A DNA stretch of 64,000 bases from the NCBI GenBank assembly GCA_016794985.1, contig JAEUIQ010000047.1, forward strand, positions 198,122-262,121, read 5' to 3'. A model generated the notes under the pieces. The model saw only the letters and a program-made list of their open reading frames with translations, ran no database searches and was not told the DNA's origin. Source of the stretch: Planctomycetaceae bacterium. GTDB lineage: Bacteria; Planctomycetota; Planctomycetia; Pirellulales; Pirellulaceae. Below are positions 8,360-17,288 of the stretch, piece by piece. How positions within the stretch are numbered: the first letter of the stretch is position 1; each line of letters starts with the position of its first letter. The position numbers and the translations under genes are program-made.

Positions 8360-11300
8360 AATTCCACCGTCTGATTGAGATGTTTCAGGAAGCTCTGCTC
8401 GACAGCATTCGCAATCGCCTCAGTCCAAGTGGCAAAGTTGGAAAGTCCGGTTTCTTTGTAGTCACCCATTGGATCGACCAATGTGCCGTCATCCAAGTTG
8501 TAACGCCGACGAATTCGTTGCGAATCGAATTCGGGCAGCGATTCAATACTTGGAGGGACATGGTGGTCAATCAATCGACCTGCCGAAGTCTCGACCAGAA
8601 TGCTCTCGTTTTTCTTACTCTTCCAGCGGTGGATACCGAATTCCGTCCCGAAGTAGTACCAAGCTTTCTCACCGCGCAAAGAAAGCGCATACCCCAGTCG
8701 CGTACCGTCGGCTTCGTCGATCAAGGCTTTCCGTTGCGGTTTGCGAACCACTGCCACATTGGGCCGAGGGTTCGGATTCGCTTCATCAGGGGCAGGACCC
8801 AATCGTAGAACCGCGTCGGAGTCGGCGTCGGTAATGCGGTGAAGCGAATACCACAAACATTCCAATCCGTGCCGTTTGGCTAAATGCTCGTAAGCCGAAC
8901 ACAACACTTGCATCCCTTGCACACTTCGTCCAAACATCAAAATGTGGACCCGATCTACCGCTTTGTGCTCGGACAGAAATATTCGAAAGACCTGTTGGTC
9001 GATGGTCGCGGCGAATTGCCGACTCCGTTCCGCAATTTGCCCTGGGTCTAGTTCCTGTCGGGAGTAGAATTCATGCAACAGGGCTTGCTCGTACTGGCGA
9101 AGGTCCCGCACCAATTCATCGATTTGATGGAGGACCGACTCCAGTTCTTGACGCCGCCTTTCGAGCACGCCTCGCACCGGCCCCAACTCCCTGCGCGGTT
9201 CCAACCTTGGTCGTTGTTCCTTGGAGTTCAGGTCTTGACGATGGCGGTTGCGTTCCTGTTTGTCCAGTTCATTGAGCCGTTCTCGCAGCCGAAAGCACTC
9301 GTTGCGCAGACGCACCACGATCGGCGTCACGGCCAACGATTGGGCACGCCGACGCTCAACAGCCAATTTTTGGAGTTGACTGTCCACAGTGACGTTATGC
9401 GAATGGATTGCCGACAAGTGCTTCCCTTGTCGCGTCACGGCCACGCGCAGCCCCGACGGAGTGCCATCGATTTCGACGCGAAGCGGCACAGCGTTCGCGT
9501 GTCCGTTAAGTTCTCTCGCCAACGGTCGAATGAGTTGACGTGTCAAGACGCGCTTCAACGGTCGGGCGCCATAACGTGGGTCGTATCCCGCCTGAGCCAA
9601 GTAGTTCAACGCACCCGCGCTGACATCCCATGTCAACGGCCGATCCGCGATTCCCAAGCGTTGACGAATTAGGTCCATTTCGCGGGCAGCAATTTTCTTG
9701 ATGGAATCCAATTCCAATGGCGCGAAGGGAACGATTCGATCCAGGCGGTTAACAAATTCAGGCCGGAAGAATTGTTCGACTTTTTTCTGAAAATGCTCAC
9801 GCCAAGTCGGTCCACTGGCGGTGGCCTGAAAGCCCAACCCTGAAGCGCGGTAGGATTCAACTCCCAGATTGGACGTGAGGATCACGATAGAATTCGTGAA
9901 ATCGGTCGTTTGACCGCGTCCGTCGGTGAGTCGACCTTCGCCCAAGACCTGCAACAGCAGATCGAACACGGAGGCATCGGCTTTTTCAATTTCGTCCAGC
10001 AGCAGAACCGAGAAAGGATTTTCACGCACTTTGTTGGTCAAAACGCCGTCGCCGGAACCCATGGCACCGATCAAACGGGCCACAGCCAGCGGATGGTGGA
10101 ACTCGCTCATATCAATTCGCACGAGTCGTTTCGAGTCACCAAACATGAACGCTGCGATCGCTTTCGCCATCTCGGTCTTCCCAACCCCAGTTGGACCAAT
10201 AAACAGAAACGAACCAATGGGCCGCCCTGGACGACTGAGATTCGTTTTTACGGCAGCCACCGCGTCCACCATCAAGTCAATCGGTTCCGCTTGGCCGATG
10301 AGTCGTTGTTGAAACCAAGCTTGCGTAGCCGGGATATCCAGCGGCATGGTTTGACTCAAAAGAAATTTCGGCAGTCCCGTTTGTTTCGAAAAAGCAGAAA
10401 TCACGTCCTCCACATCGATCGTCGTTCCCTTCTGGCCATGGTCTAGAATCAAGTTTTTGAGGAAGCCGATCGCGCGACCTGGCATGGGCGAGTACTTGGC
10501 GAAACGGCGATGGAGCTGTTCGATGAAGCGAATCGCATGTCGACTAACTTCAGTACGAGGACTGGATTGTGCCGGGCGCTGAAGCGCGGCGACGCCCGCT
10601 AAGATCTGAGCACAGTCGCTGTCGGTTGGCGGGGAAAACTCGATCCGCGTGAAGGCATCGAGTATTCGCGGGTTTTGCTTTTCCGCCAACGACAATTGCT
10701 CGGGCGTGCATTCCACAACCGCCAAGATCTTGCCTTGTCCAATCAGCGGCAGCAAGAAATCGGCAATACCGGTTGTCGAAGAGCCACCACGCCCGACTTC
10801 TGCCAACTCGATCAAATTCCCCAAATGCAAAACGGATTTCTTTTTGGACAAGGCCGCCACCAGCTTTTGGCAGCGCTCTTGCCATTGTCCAAATCCAGAC
10901 ATCCCTGCAATTAAACTGGAACCGTCCGTGCGCCAAAACTCAAGATTGCCCATCTGCCGGACATTCGCCGTTCGAACCAACTCGTGGAAGGCCGACGTTT
11001 TGCCGACCCCGGACGCCCCAACCAACAAAACGCTGCTTGGAAGACGGTTTCCCAGCAGTTCGGCGAGTTGTGCAACTTTTGGCTCCAACAGAAAGGCAGG
11101 CTCGAGCGCCCCCGGAAGCAACCGTTTGGCAACTTTGCCCAGGGTGTCGTCCTCCGCCACCCCAGCGGATTTGCTGTCGTGGCGTTGTTTTGGGGTTGGA
11201 AGTTTGATCTCGACCGGTTCGACCTGAACCTGCAATCCTGACAGATGCGAAAACGCGAACAAGTTAGAAAGGCGTTTCGTCGCTTGAAATCGCGTTAAAA

Positions 11301-11709
11301 CCGCCCGCACCTCGGTCTGCACGGCTTCCGCCAATTCCGATTCGCGGTCCGCGACCGCATAGACCGAAAAATTGGGGGCAAAGGCAATCCAACGCTGCGG
11401 GGCTATCGGCCAGAACAAGTAATGGATCGGAATGCTAAACTCGTCGTTCCATTCCCCGGCCCGGACATCTGGCGGAGCAAGACGAAGCTGGGTTTGGCGG
11501 ACTTGGACAGAGTCCGGAAAGATCTTGGCCCAGACCGCCTGGGGCTCCAACTCCTGGATTTGGGTCTCCCAATAAGAGCGAACATGGCGACGCTCCGACG
11601 CATTGGCACCAACTCGAAGGAGGCCCGGAAAGCCCAGGACACCGATCAATTCACGATCCGCACCGCATTGCTGCGTAAATGTAACAAAAGGTAGTCGAAG
11701 TTCTGACAA
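8350..11709 (-). CDS. Double AAA+ ATPase (Clp/Hsp100-like) with release-factor-like C-terminal region, gene B
   Basis: This paralogue of the downstream gene is about 1,119 residues from the TTG at 11709. That start is preferred because GGGGAG lies seven bases upstream and the protein then aligns with the start of gene A; the frame extends to another TTG at 11775. D1 has Walker A GASGVGKT (231-238) but a degenerate Walker B (VLHLGNLIE, 293-301, no Asp-Glu). D2 is intact: GPTGVGKT (505-512), LLLDEIEK (569-576), finger RPEFVNR (649-655). LGF (625-627) occupies the ClpP-docking loop position. Residues 778-883 form a charged coiled coil. Residues 919-1038 follow the PCRF domain of release factors, including GTEFGIHRW at the place of the RF GVHR block. 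RRRYNLDDGTLVDP (1067-1080) resembles the RF2 C-terminal tail; the GGQ domain between is absent. Confidence 0.9.
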   Translation of the reverse strand: MSELRLPFVTFTQQCGADRELIGVLGFPGLLRVGANASERRHVRSYWETQIQELEPQAVWAKIFPDSVQVRQTQLRLAPPDVRAGEWNDEFSIPIHYLFWPIAPQRWIAFAPNFSVYAVADRESELAEAVQTEVRAVLTRFQATKRLSNLFAFSHLSGLQVQVEPVEIKLPTPKQRHDSKSAGVAEDDTLGKVAKRLLPGALEPAFLLEPKVAQLAELLGNRLPSSVLLVGASGVGKTSAFHELVRTANVRQMGNLEFWRTDGSSLIAGMSGFGQWQERCQKLVAALSKKKSVLHLGNLIELAEVGRGGSSTTGIADFLLPLIGQGKILAVVECTPEQLSLAEKQNPRILDAFTRIEFSPPTDSDCAQILAGVAALQRPAQSSPRTEVSRHAIRFIEQLHRRFAKYSPMPGRAIGFLKNLILDHGQKGTTIDVEDVISAFSKQTGLPKFLLSQTMPLDIPATQAWFQQRLIGQAEPIDLMVDAVAAVKTNLSRPGRPIGSFLFIGPTGVGKTEMAKAIAAFMFGDSKRLVRIDMSEFHHPLAVARLIGAMGSGDGVLTNKVRENPFSVLLLDEIEKADASVFDLLLQVLGEGRLTDGRGQTTDFTNSIVILTSNLGVESYRASGLGFQATASGPTWREHFQKKVEQFFRPEFVNRLDRIVPFAPLELDSIKKIAAREMDLIRQRLGIADRPLTWDVSAGALNYLAQAGYDPRYGARPLKRVLTRQLIRPLARELNGHANAVPLRVEIDGTPSGLRVAVTRQGKHLSAIHSHNVTVDSQLQKLAVERRRAQSLAVTPIVVRLRNECFRLRERLNELDKQERNRHRQDLNSKEQRPRLEPRRELGPVRGVLERRRQELESVLHQIDELVRDLRQYEQALLHEFYSRQELDPGQIAERSRQFAATIDQQVFRIFLSEHKAVDRVHILMFGRSVQGMQVLCSAYEHLAKRHGLECLWYSLHRITDADSDAVLRLGPAPDEANPNPRPNVAVVRKPQRKALIDEADGTRLGYALSLRGEKAWYYFGTEFGIHRWKSKKNESILVETSAGRLIDHHVPPSIESLPEFDSQRIRRRYNLDDGTLVDPMGDYKETGLSNFATWTEAIANAVEQSFLKHLNQTVELWT

Positions 11710-11955
11710 ACCAATGCTCCCCGGTCGGATGGAACCAGATTTTGCTAATGATGCCCAGACGATGGTCGCGTGCAAGTGGCTCGCGGAAAAAAAGCAAATG
11801 GAAGCTTGGTGGAAAAGGGTGGGGCAATTACAATTGCAGGTGAAAACGAGCTTGGTCCAAGCCGTTTTTCGCGGGGGCGGTAGTTTGTGATCTTATCGTT
11901 TCGCTGGCTAGCCAAGCCGATCGGTGTGGCTGCGTTTCCAAAGGAAGCCTGAAGA

Positions 11956-14658
11956 ATGAGTACTCCGTCTGTTCTGCCCGGTGACGCCAAGTTGTTGATT
12001 GGCTCGGAGGTTTTGGCGACCAGTTTGTTCTCTGTGAACACCGGCGGCTTACCGATCTCGCGATACCGTTTTCGCGACCTGACCGGAGTTTTGGGCGGTT
12101 CATTCATTGTCAATGGCAACCAAGTGATGCATGGCGATTGGTTTGAAGTGACCGCCGCCGAAATCAATACCGTTTTCTTTCGTGCCGCTTTGGGCCGCTT
12201 TACTGAAACCATTCAAGTTCAAATTCAAACGGGAACGAATTGGAGCAACGTTGGCAATGTTGGTGTGTACACCGGAACCGCCAACAGCACGACGCCGACT
12301 TTAGCCGCCCAACGCGGTATCGTCGTTGAGAATGAGACCTTGAATTTGTTTTCTTTGTTGACCTATTTCGATGCCGACAATGATCCGGTCGTTCGATATC
12401 GAGTGATGGACAATCGTACTGACGCGTTAGGCGGTTACTTTACGTTAAACGGTGTCGCCCAATCGCAAGGGCAATGGTTCGAGTTCACGTCGCGCGACGC
12501 GGTTCGCTACGTCGCGGCTCCCGGCCAGTATGAAGAGGGATTCCGGGCACGGGCGTACGACGGCACCAATTGGTCAGCGGTTGCCAACAATTCGATTTTT
12601 ACTCGGCGCAATTCGAACCGTCCCTTTGTCGCGTTAGGGGATCGCATCGTTCGGGCGGGCGACATGACCCCGATCCGCGATTTGTTCGTGGCGGGTGACG
12701 AAGACGGTAACACGCTCAAAACCTACTCGTTCCGCGACACACACGATCAGGGCGGCCATTTATTGTTCCAGGGCCAAATGGTTACTCCCAAGACCTGGTT
12801 GACGATAACCGCGGCTCAATTGGATCAATTGTATTTTGTGGGCGCAAGCGGTGCTTGGACGGAGAACATGTTCGTGCAAGTCAACGATGGCAAGTGGAAC
12901 AGTACCATCTCGACGATTGGGATTCGCACGATTGTGCCGCCGGTCCTGAACACGGGTTTCGCTTTGATTGAAGAGTTGCGAACGATCTCGATTTCGCCGT
13001 TGGTGCAACGGGTCGACAATGGGCTGCCGATTACGACTTATCGAATCATTCATCAGCCAGCCACAGGTTCGACGGGCGAGATTCGACTGGGAAATCAGTT
13101 GCTGCAATCCAACGTCCAATACACTATCACGCCGACCCAATTGACGACCTTGCGATATCGCGGTGGCGTGTGGGACCGACCATCCCAGGATTATTTGCTG
13201 ATTCAAGCCGACAATGGGACGTTTGCCAGCGAGTGGAAGCGGGTCGATTTGCGGACGATGCCCGAACACTTGAACGCTCTGACCTTCAGCGGTGGGTCTC
13301 CCAATGCCTTGAGTTGGAAGCAGTTCATCGCCGGTGAACCGTTGCAGTTAACTTACAGCTTCTTCAATCTATACGAAGCGGGATACGCGGGTCCGGAAGT
13401 CACTGTGGACAACTTCATCGCGTTCAATCAAGCGCAAAGGCAAGCGGTTCGTTCGGTACTGGCCGAACTAATGACGTATATCAATGTTGAGTTTACTGAG
13501 GTATCAGCCAGCAGCACTTCGCCTTTTGGAAACTTCGGTGGTGAACTGCGATTTGGAAACTGGTTCAATCCGGACACACCGCTGATCACCTTCGTGACCA
13601 ATCTGCCCGATGACCCAGTCGCTAATCCACTGGGTGGTGACATTTGGTTGAATATGGCGTTCCATGGGAACACCTGGACTCAAGGCACTTCCAATTACGC
13701 GACCTTGATTCGGCACATCAATCAAGCGATGGGCATCAAGTACCGAGGTCAGGGCCCGGCGATTACTCCAGGCAACATAGCGAACCCATGGTACACATCG
13801 ATGCCCGGCGTGGGTCTGGGTGATGCGCGTACGTTTACGCGCGACTTTGGCTTCTTGGATGTTTATGGTTTGCAAACTTTGTATGGCCAAAATCGGCCGC
13901 ACAATGCCGGTGATACCGTCTATCAATTCACGGGCAGCCTCCCGGGCGGCGCACCGTACATGGACACGATTTGGGATACCGGCGGAATCAACACGCTGGA
14001 TTTCACAGCGAGCAACAACCGTCAGATCGTGGATTTACGTCAAGGCGCACACTCGCACATCGTCAACAACGTAGGAATCCTCGATGTACTCTCGGGCGTT
14101 CCCACCGGATCCGATACGTACACGATTGCCTATGGTGTTCAAATGCATCATGTGTTGACCGGCAATGGAAACGACACGATTCGCGGCAACGAATTGGCCA
14201 ACACGATCACCGCGAATGGCGGCAACGATTCGATTCGCGGTATGGGCGGGAACGATATTCTCCGCGGTGGTGCCGGTGACGACCAATACATTTGGGCCTT
14301 GGCGGATGGCCATGATCGCATTGAAGAACTTGGAGGCGGCGGCCGTGATCGTTTGGTTATCGAAACGAACTTGACTGGCATTTCCGATTTCACCAACGAT
14401 CTGCGTTTTACGAAAGTTGGCAACATGGACTTGCGCATTGAATTCATGCCCAATGGCGGTGACCCGATCGGTTCGGTTCTAATTCAGAACCAGCAAGGCT
14501 TGTCGCGGGTCGAATCATTGGTGTTGCAGGGCTTGACCGGCGGCGATTTGACGATCGACATCACGACCTTCATGGCCGATTTGCCATTGCAGCGGACAGC
14601 CTTGAGTTTGACGAATCAGTCCAGTGTATTGGGACGATTGGTCGCTCCGATTGTATAG
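11956..14658 (+). CDS. RTX protein with four N-terminal repeats and a zinc-site-less serralysin-like domain
   Basis: The 900-residue protein has no N-terminal signal peptide, as usual for type I secretion. Four ~100-residue repeats (about 10-108, 114-217, 223-324, 332-433) share motifs such as GGxFxxNG and WFExT. Residues ~438-690 follow the serralysin fold: LTYSFF, a long helix, GELRFGNW, GDIWLN, then FGFLDVYGLQTLYG and TIWDTGGINTLDF. The zinc helix expected as HExxHxxGxxH reads RHINQAMGIKY (586-596), so all three His ligands and the catalytic Glu are gone and only the Gly is kept. RTX nonapeptides (GNGNDTIRGN, GGNDSIRGM, GGNDILRGG) follow at ~735-775. AAGGAAG precedes the ATG. It is divergent from AAA+ gene B. 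Probably a secreted Ca2+-binding pseudo-protease with a binding or structural role. Confidence 0.85.
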   Translation: MSTPSVLPGDAKLLIGSEVLATSLFSVNTGGLPISRYRFRDLTGVLGGSFIVNGNQVMHGDWFEVTAAEINTVFFRAALGRFTETIQVQIQTGTNWSNVGNVGVYTGTANSTTPTLAAQRGIVVENETLNLFSLLTYFDADNDPVVRYRVMDNRTDALGGYFTLNGVAQSQGQWFEFTSRDAVRYVAAPGQYEEGFRARAYDGTNWSAVANNSIFTRRNSNRPFVALGDRIVRAGDMTPIRDLFVAGDEDGNTLKTYSFRDTHDQGGHLLFQGQMVTPKTWLTITAAQLDQLYFVGASGAWTENMFVQVNDGKWNSTISTIGIRTIVPPVLNTGFALIEELRTISISPLVQRVDNGLPITTYRIIHQPATGSTGEIRLGNQLLQSNVQYTITPTQLTTLRYRGGVWDRPSQDYLLIQADNGTFASEWKRVDLRTMPEHLNALTFSGGSPNALSWKQFIAGEPLQLTYSFFNLYEAGYAGPEVTVDNFIAFNQAQRQAVRSVLAELMTYINVEFTEVSASSTSPFGNFGGELRFGNWFNPDTPLITFVTNLPDDPVANPLGGDIWLNMAFHGNTWTQGTSNYATLIRHINQAMGIKYRGQGPAITPGNIANPWYTSMPGVGLGDARTFTRDFGFLDVYGLQTLYGQNRPHNAGDTVYQFTGSLPGGAPYMDTIWDTGGINTLDFTASNNRQIVDLRQGAHSHIVNNVGILDVLSGVPTGSDTYTIAYGVQMHHVLTGNGNDTIRGNELANTITANGGNDSIRGMGGNDILRGGAGDDQYIWALADGHDRIEELGGGGRDRLVIETNLTGISDFTNDLRFTKVGNMDLRIEFMPNGGDPIGSVLIQNQQGLSRVESLVLQGLTGGDLTIDITTFMADLPLQRTALSLTNQSSVLGRLVAPIV

Positions 14659-14685
14659 TTCGCTCGCGAACATGAATTGTTGATG

Positions 14686-14724
14686 AAGCGAGTCGCTTGG
14701 AACACAAGCGACTCGCTTTTTTGT
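14686..14724 (+). terminator. Intrinsic terminator after the RTX gene
   Basis: A perfect 13-bp inverted repeat, AAGCGAGTCGCTT (14686-14698) and AAGCGACTCGCTT (14706-14718), with a 7-base loop, runs into a T tract. It lies 27 bp after the RTX stop and separates that gene from the phosphatase downstream. Confidence 0.9.
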
Positions 14725-14867
14725 TACACTGCGACGTTCAAATGCGGGGCGTGTCGTCATCAAGTTGGCGAGAAATGCAGCGAAGTCGCCACCAATCTCT
14801 CCGGACACGTTGATTTTGGACTTGTTTGGATTGCCACGGATTTGGAAGAGACGATCGGGAGTTGATC

Positions 14868-16274
14868 ATGAATTGGAAAACCTCTTTTGTCATCTTGTTG
14901 TGGTCGTTTGGATTTGGGCGAATTTTGTTGGCCCAGCAGGACATGGTGGTTTCGAAAATTGCCTTTGGGTCTTGCGCGAACCAAAATCGTCCGTGTCCGA
15001 TATGGAAAGCCATCGCCGACTACCAGCCCGAGTTAATGATTCTCTTGGGGGATAACGTCTATGCCGATAACCTCGATGGGCGAAGCGTACCGGCAACCCC
15101 TGAGCGAATTTCTGCCGCATATAAACTCTTGTTGGCCGAACCCAATTTCGCGCGGCTTAAAGCCGCCTCGCGTTTGATGGCGACTTGGGATGACCATGAT
15201 TACGGTCAAAACGATGCGGGACGGGAGTGGATTCATAAAGAGGCTTCGGCGGCCGCATTTCACGACTTTTTGGGAACCCCAGCAGAAGCTCCGTCGCGAA
15301 AGCAGGCAGGGATTTATAGCGCGGAGGTCTACGGCCCTCCAGGTCGCCGCGTGCAAGTCATCCTGTTGGACACGAGATACTTCCGTAGCGATTTACCCCA
15401 AGCGGCGGAACCGCTGCCAGGTTGGCGGTCGCGACCTTACCTGAAACAGTCAGGCCCGGACGCCGCTCTACTTGGTGAGGCACAGTGGGCCTGGTTCGAG
15501 GAGCAGTTGCGAGTTCCGGCGGAGTTTCGAATTATTGGCAGTAGCATTCAAGTCCTTAGTGACGAGCACCCTTTTGAAATGTGGGCGAACTTCCCGAACG
15601 AACGACAACGCCTGTATGCTTTACTTCGGAAAACCGAAGCGAGCGGAGTGGTGATGTTGAGCGGTGACCGGCATTTGGGCGAGATTTCCTATGACCTCGA
15701 CGCGATCAGCTACCCCTTGTTTGATGTCACCGCCAGCGGTTTGAACCAAGCTTTTCAAGGTTGGCGCGCACCGGAACCAAATCGTAAACGCTACGCGGCC
15801 TTGCCGTCTGGTAACCACTTTGGGACCATCGAGATCGCGTGGGAGTTGCCCGTACCCGTGGTCTCTCTGCAATTGCGTGGCGAGGACGGAGAGTTGGGCG
15901 TGCAAACAAAAATCCCACTCCAATTGTTGATTGCCGAGCCGGCTCCGTTACCAATGCCTGTCGGAGTCATCGAGGCTCAAAAAGTATTCGCGCAGAATGT
16001 TGGCGATGAAGTTCACGTGCAATTTTATGTGCGGGGCGGTCGCGATTTGACCCAACCGCCCCGTATATTGCTGAACTCGGAACGATTTATTGATCGCGAG
16101 AACAACCTAACGGTCGTAATCCAGACAGCAGCCTTGGCGGGCCCCCATGCTCAGACCAAACTCCAGCGGTTCATCAATCAAACCGTTCGCGCCCGCGGCA
16201 CGGTGACTTTGTACAATGGTCGAAAACAAGTCGAAGTGGTTCGTCCCGAGGATCTGGAAATTGTCGAACGATAA
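14868..16274 (+). CDS. PhoD-like alkaline phosphatase D family protein, exported
   Basis: Metallophosphoesterase of the PhoD group, which cleaves phosphate mono- or diesters outside the cytoplasmic membrane. The visible metal-site blocks are KIAFGSCANQ, ILLGDNVYAD, TWDDHDYGQND and LSGDRHLGEIS. The ATG at 14868 is preferred over the frame's first codon at 14826 because it begins a clear signal peptide (MNWKTSF then a hydrophobic core ending ILLAQQ). A C-terminal ~110 residues form a beta-rich extension of unknown role. It follows the RTX terminator and slightly overlaps the first ATP synthase accessory gene, but a functional link to ATP synthase is unlikely. Confidence 0.88.
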   Translation: MNWKTSFVILLWSFGFGRILLAQQDMVVSKIAFGSCANQNRPCPIWKAIADYQPELMILLGDNVYADNLDGRSVPATPERISAAYKLLLAEPNFARLKAASRLMATWDDHDYGQNDAGREWIHKEASAAAFHDFLGTPAEAPSRKQAGIYSAEVYGPPGRRVQVILLDTRYFRSDLPQAAEPLPGWRSRPYLKQSGPDAALLGEAQWAWFEEQLRVPAEFRIIGSSIQVLSDEHPFEMWANFPNERQRLYALLRKTEASGVVMLSGDRHLGEISYDLDAISYPLFDVTASGLNQAFQGWRAPEPNRKRYAALPSGNHFGTIEIAWELPVPVVSLQLRGEDGELGVQTKIPLQLLIAEPAPLPMPVGVIEAQKVFAQNVGDEVHVQFYVRGGRDLTQPPRILLNSERFIDRENNLTVVIQTAALAGPHAQTKLQRFINQTVRARGTVTLYNGRKQVEVVRPEDLEIVER

Positions 16275-16638
16275 CTCGAGCGAACCGCGACGTTCTGCAA
16301 GTGGGCAGCCGGAAGTTGTTGCAGAATCACCCGATGAAGCGGGTTTGCGAATGACGTGGCTTTCCGAAGGTTTGGCGCTTTCTCAGCGAGTGCTGGTGGT
16401 TGCGTTCTCGTTAGGCTTGCCGGTGCTGGGCGGGGCCGGATTCGACTATTTTTGTCCAATTTGGCCAAAGCTTCCGCTGGGAGTGTTGCTTGGTAGCGCC
16501 TTGGGGATGCTGGCGGCTGGATGGCAGTTGTGGTGTTTAACACAGTGGTTGGCCGCTCGCAATTCAGCTCGAGCTCCTGCTCCACAGAGTCGCCAATTGG
16601 ATCCCGACGGAGCGGTCAAGAAAGAGAATCGTGACTAA
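16216..16638 (+). CDS. AtpI-like small membrane protein at head of the ATP synthase operon
   Basis: The protein has a hydrophilic N-terminus and two membrane helices (about residues 52-75 and 85-108 of 140), the layout of the AtpI/AtpQ-type proteins encoded before atpB, which help c-ring assembly or Mg2+ supply. The listed ATG overlaps the phosphatase gene by 59 nt. A TTG at 16261 or the ATG at 16351, just before the first helix, may be the true start. It overlaps the next gene by 8 nt, consistent with one operon. Identification rests mainly on position and topology. Confidence 0.65.
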   Translation: MVENKSKWFVPRIWKLSNDNSSEPRRSASGQPEVVAESPDEAGLRMTWLSEGLALSQRVLVVAFSLGLPVLGGAGFDYFCPIWPKLPLGVLLGSALGMLAAGWQLWCLTQWLAARNSARAPAPQSRQLDPDGAVKKENRD

Positions 16639-17098
16639 TCGCTCCAATTGCCCATCGCCGAGTGACGCCACCGATTCGACACCGCAACCGACCGGTGCGG
16701 AAATCGCGAATCCCAATCAGTCGATTGGTAGTTGGCGCGGCTTGCTAATTCTGGTGGGCGTGCAGTTCATTGCGGCGATACCGGTGCTCGCGATCGCCTG
16801 GATGCTTGGCGAAGATCATCTGCGGCAAGCCATTCTGGCCGCAACAATGACCTGGCCACTGGCAATCCTTAGCTATGTGCCGCTGCTGCGATGGCGAATA
16901 TCTGATTCCGCGGTCGTCCCGATGTATCTTGCCATTTTTGTGCGGATGGTTGGGACATTATCACTGATTGTTTTTGTGCGACAAATCGCCGCTCCCCTGT
17001 TTCCGGACTCTTGCCTTGCGTACATTTCCGCCTTCTATTTGGTGGGGCTGGTGGCGGAAACCTCCTTGGCCGTTTGGCATTTGCGAACGGGGCGATGA
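16631..17098 (+). CDS. ATP synthase subunit I-like membrane protein
   Basis: The 155-residue protein starts with a GTG that overlaps the end of the preceding gene. After ~35 hydrophilic residues there are four hydrophobic segments, the topology of AtpI/ATP synthase I proteins found before atpB. Such proteins are thought to act as assembly factors for the c-ring. It is followed by 190 bp of G-rich DNA and then atpB. Sequence conservation in the family is low, so the call depends on topology and operon position. Confidence 0.65.
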   Translation: MTNRSNCPSPSDATDSTPQPTGAEIANPNQSIGSWRGLLILVGVQFIAAIPVLAIAWMLGEDHLRQAILAATMTWPLAILSYVPLLRWRISDSAVVPMYLAIFVRMVGTLSLIVFVRQIAAPLFPDSCLAYISAFYLVGLVAETSLAVWHLRTGR

Positions 17099-17288
17099 AG
17101 TGTGGGGCAGTTAGGAGTTGGGCAATCATGTGTGGGGCGAATACGAATAGGGCGATCTTCAGGGCATTGTGAAGAGTAGTGCGGTTGGGGGTAGGCGGCG
17201 ACTTTTGGAACAACTATGCTCTGGGACTGGGCAGAGGGTGGCTAGGAAGCTTCGAACAACTTTGACTTATCGCATGTTTGGGTAATCG

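Noticed and set aside
4946-11709. Type VI secretion ClpV or an extracellular contractile system ATPase
   Set aside because: No sheath, tube, baseplate or spike genes in the window, and the C-terminal tails do not fit ClpV.
17099-17288. Riboswitch or small RNA before atpB
   Set aside because: The G-rich 190 bp shows repeated GTGTGGGGC bits but no conserved riboswitch core.
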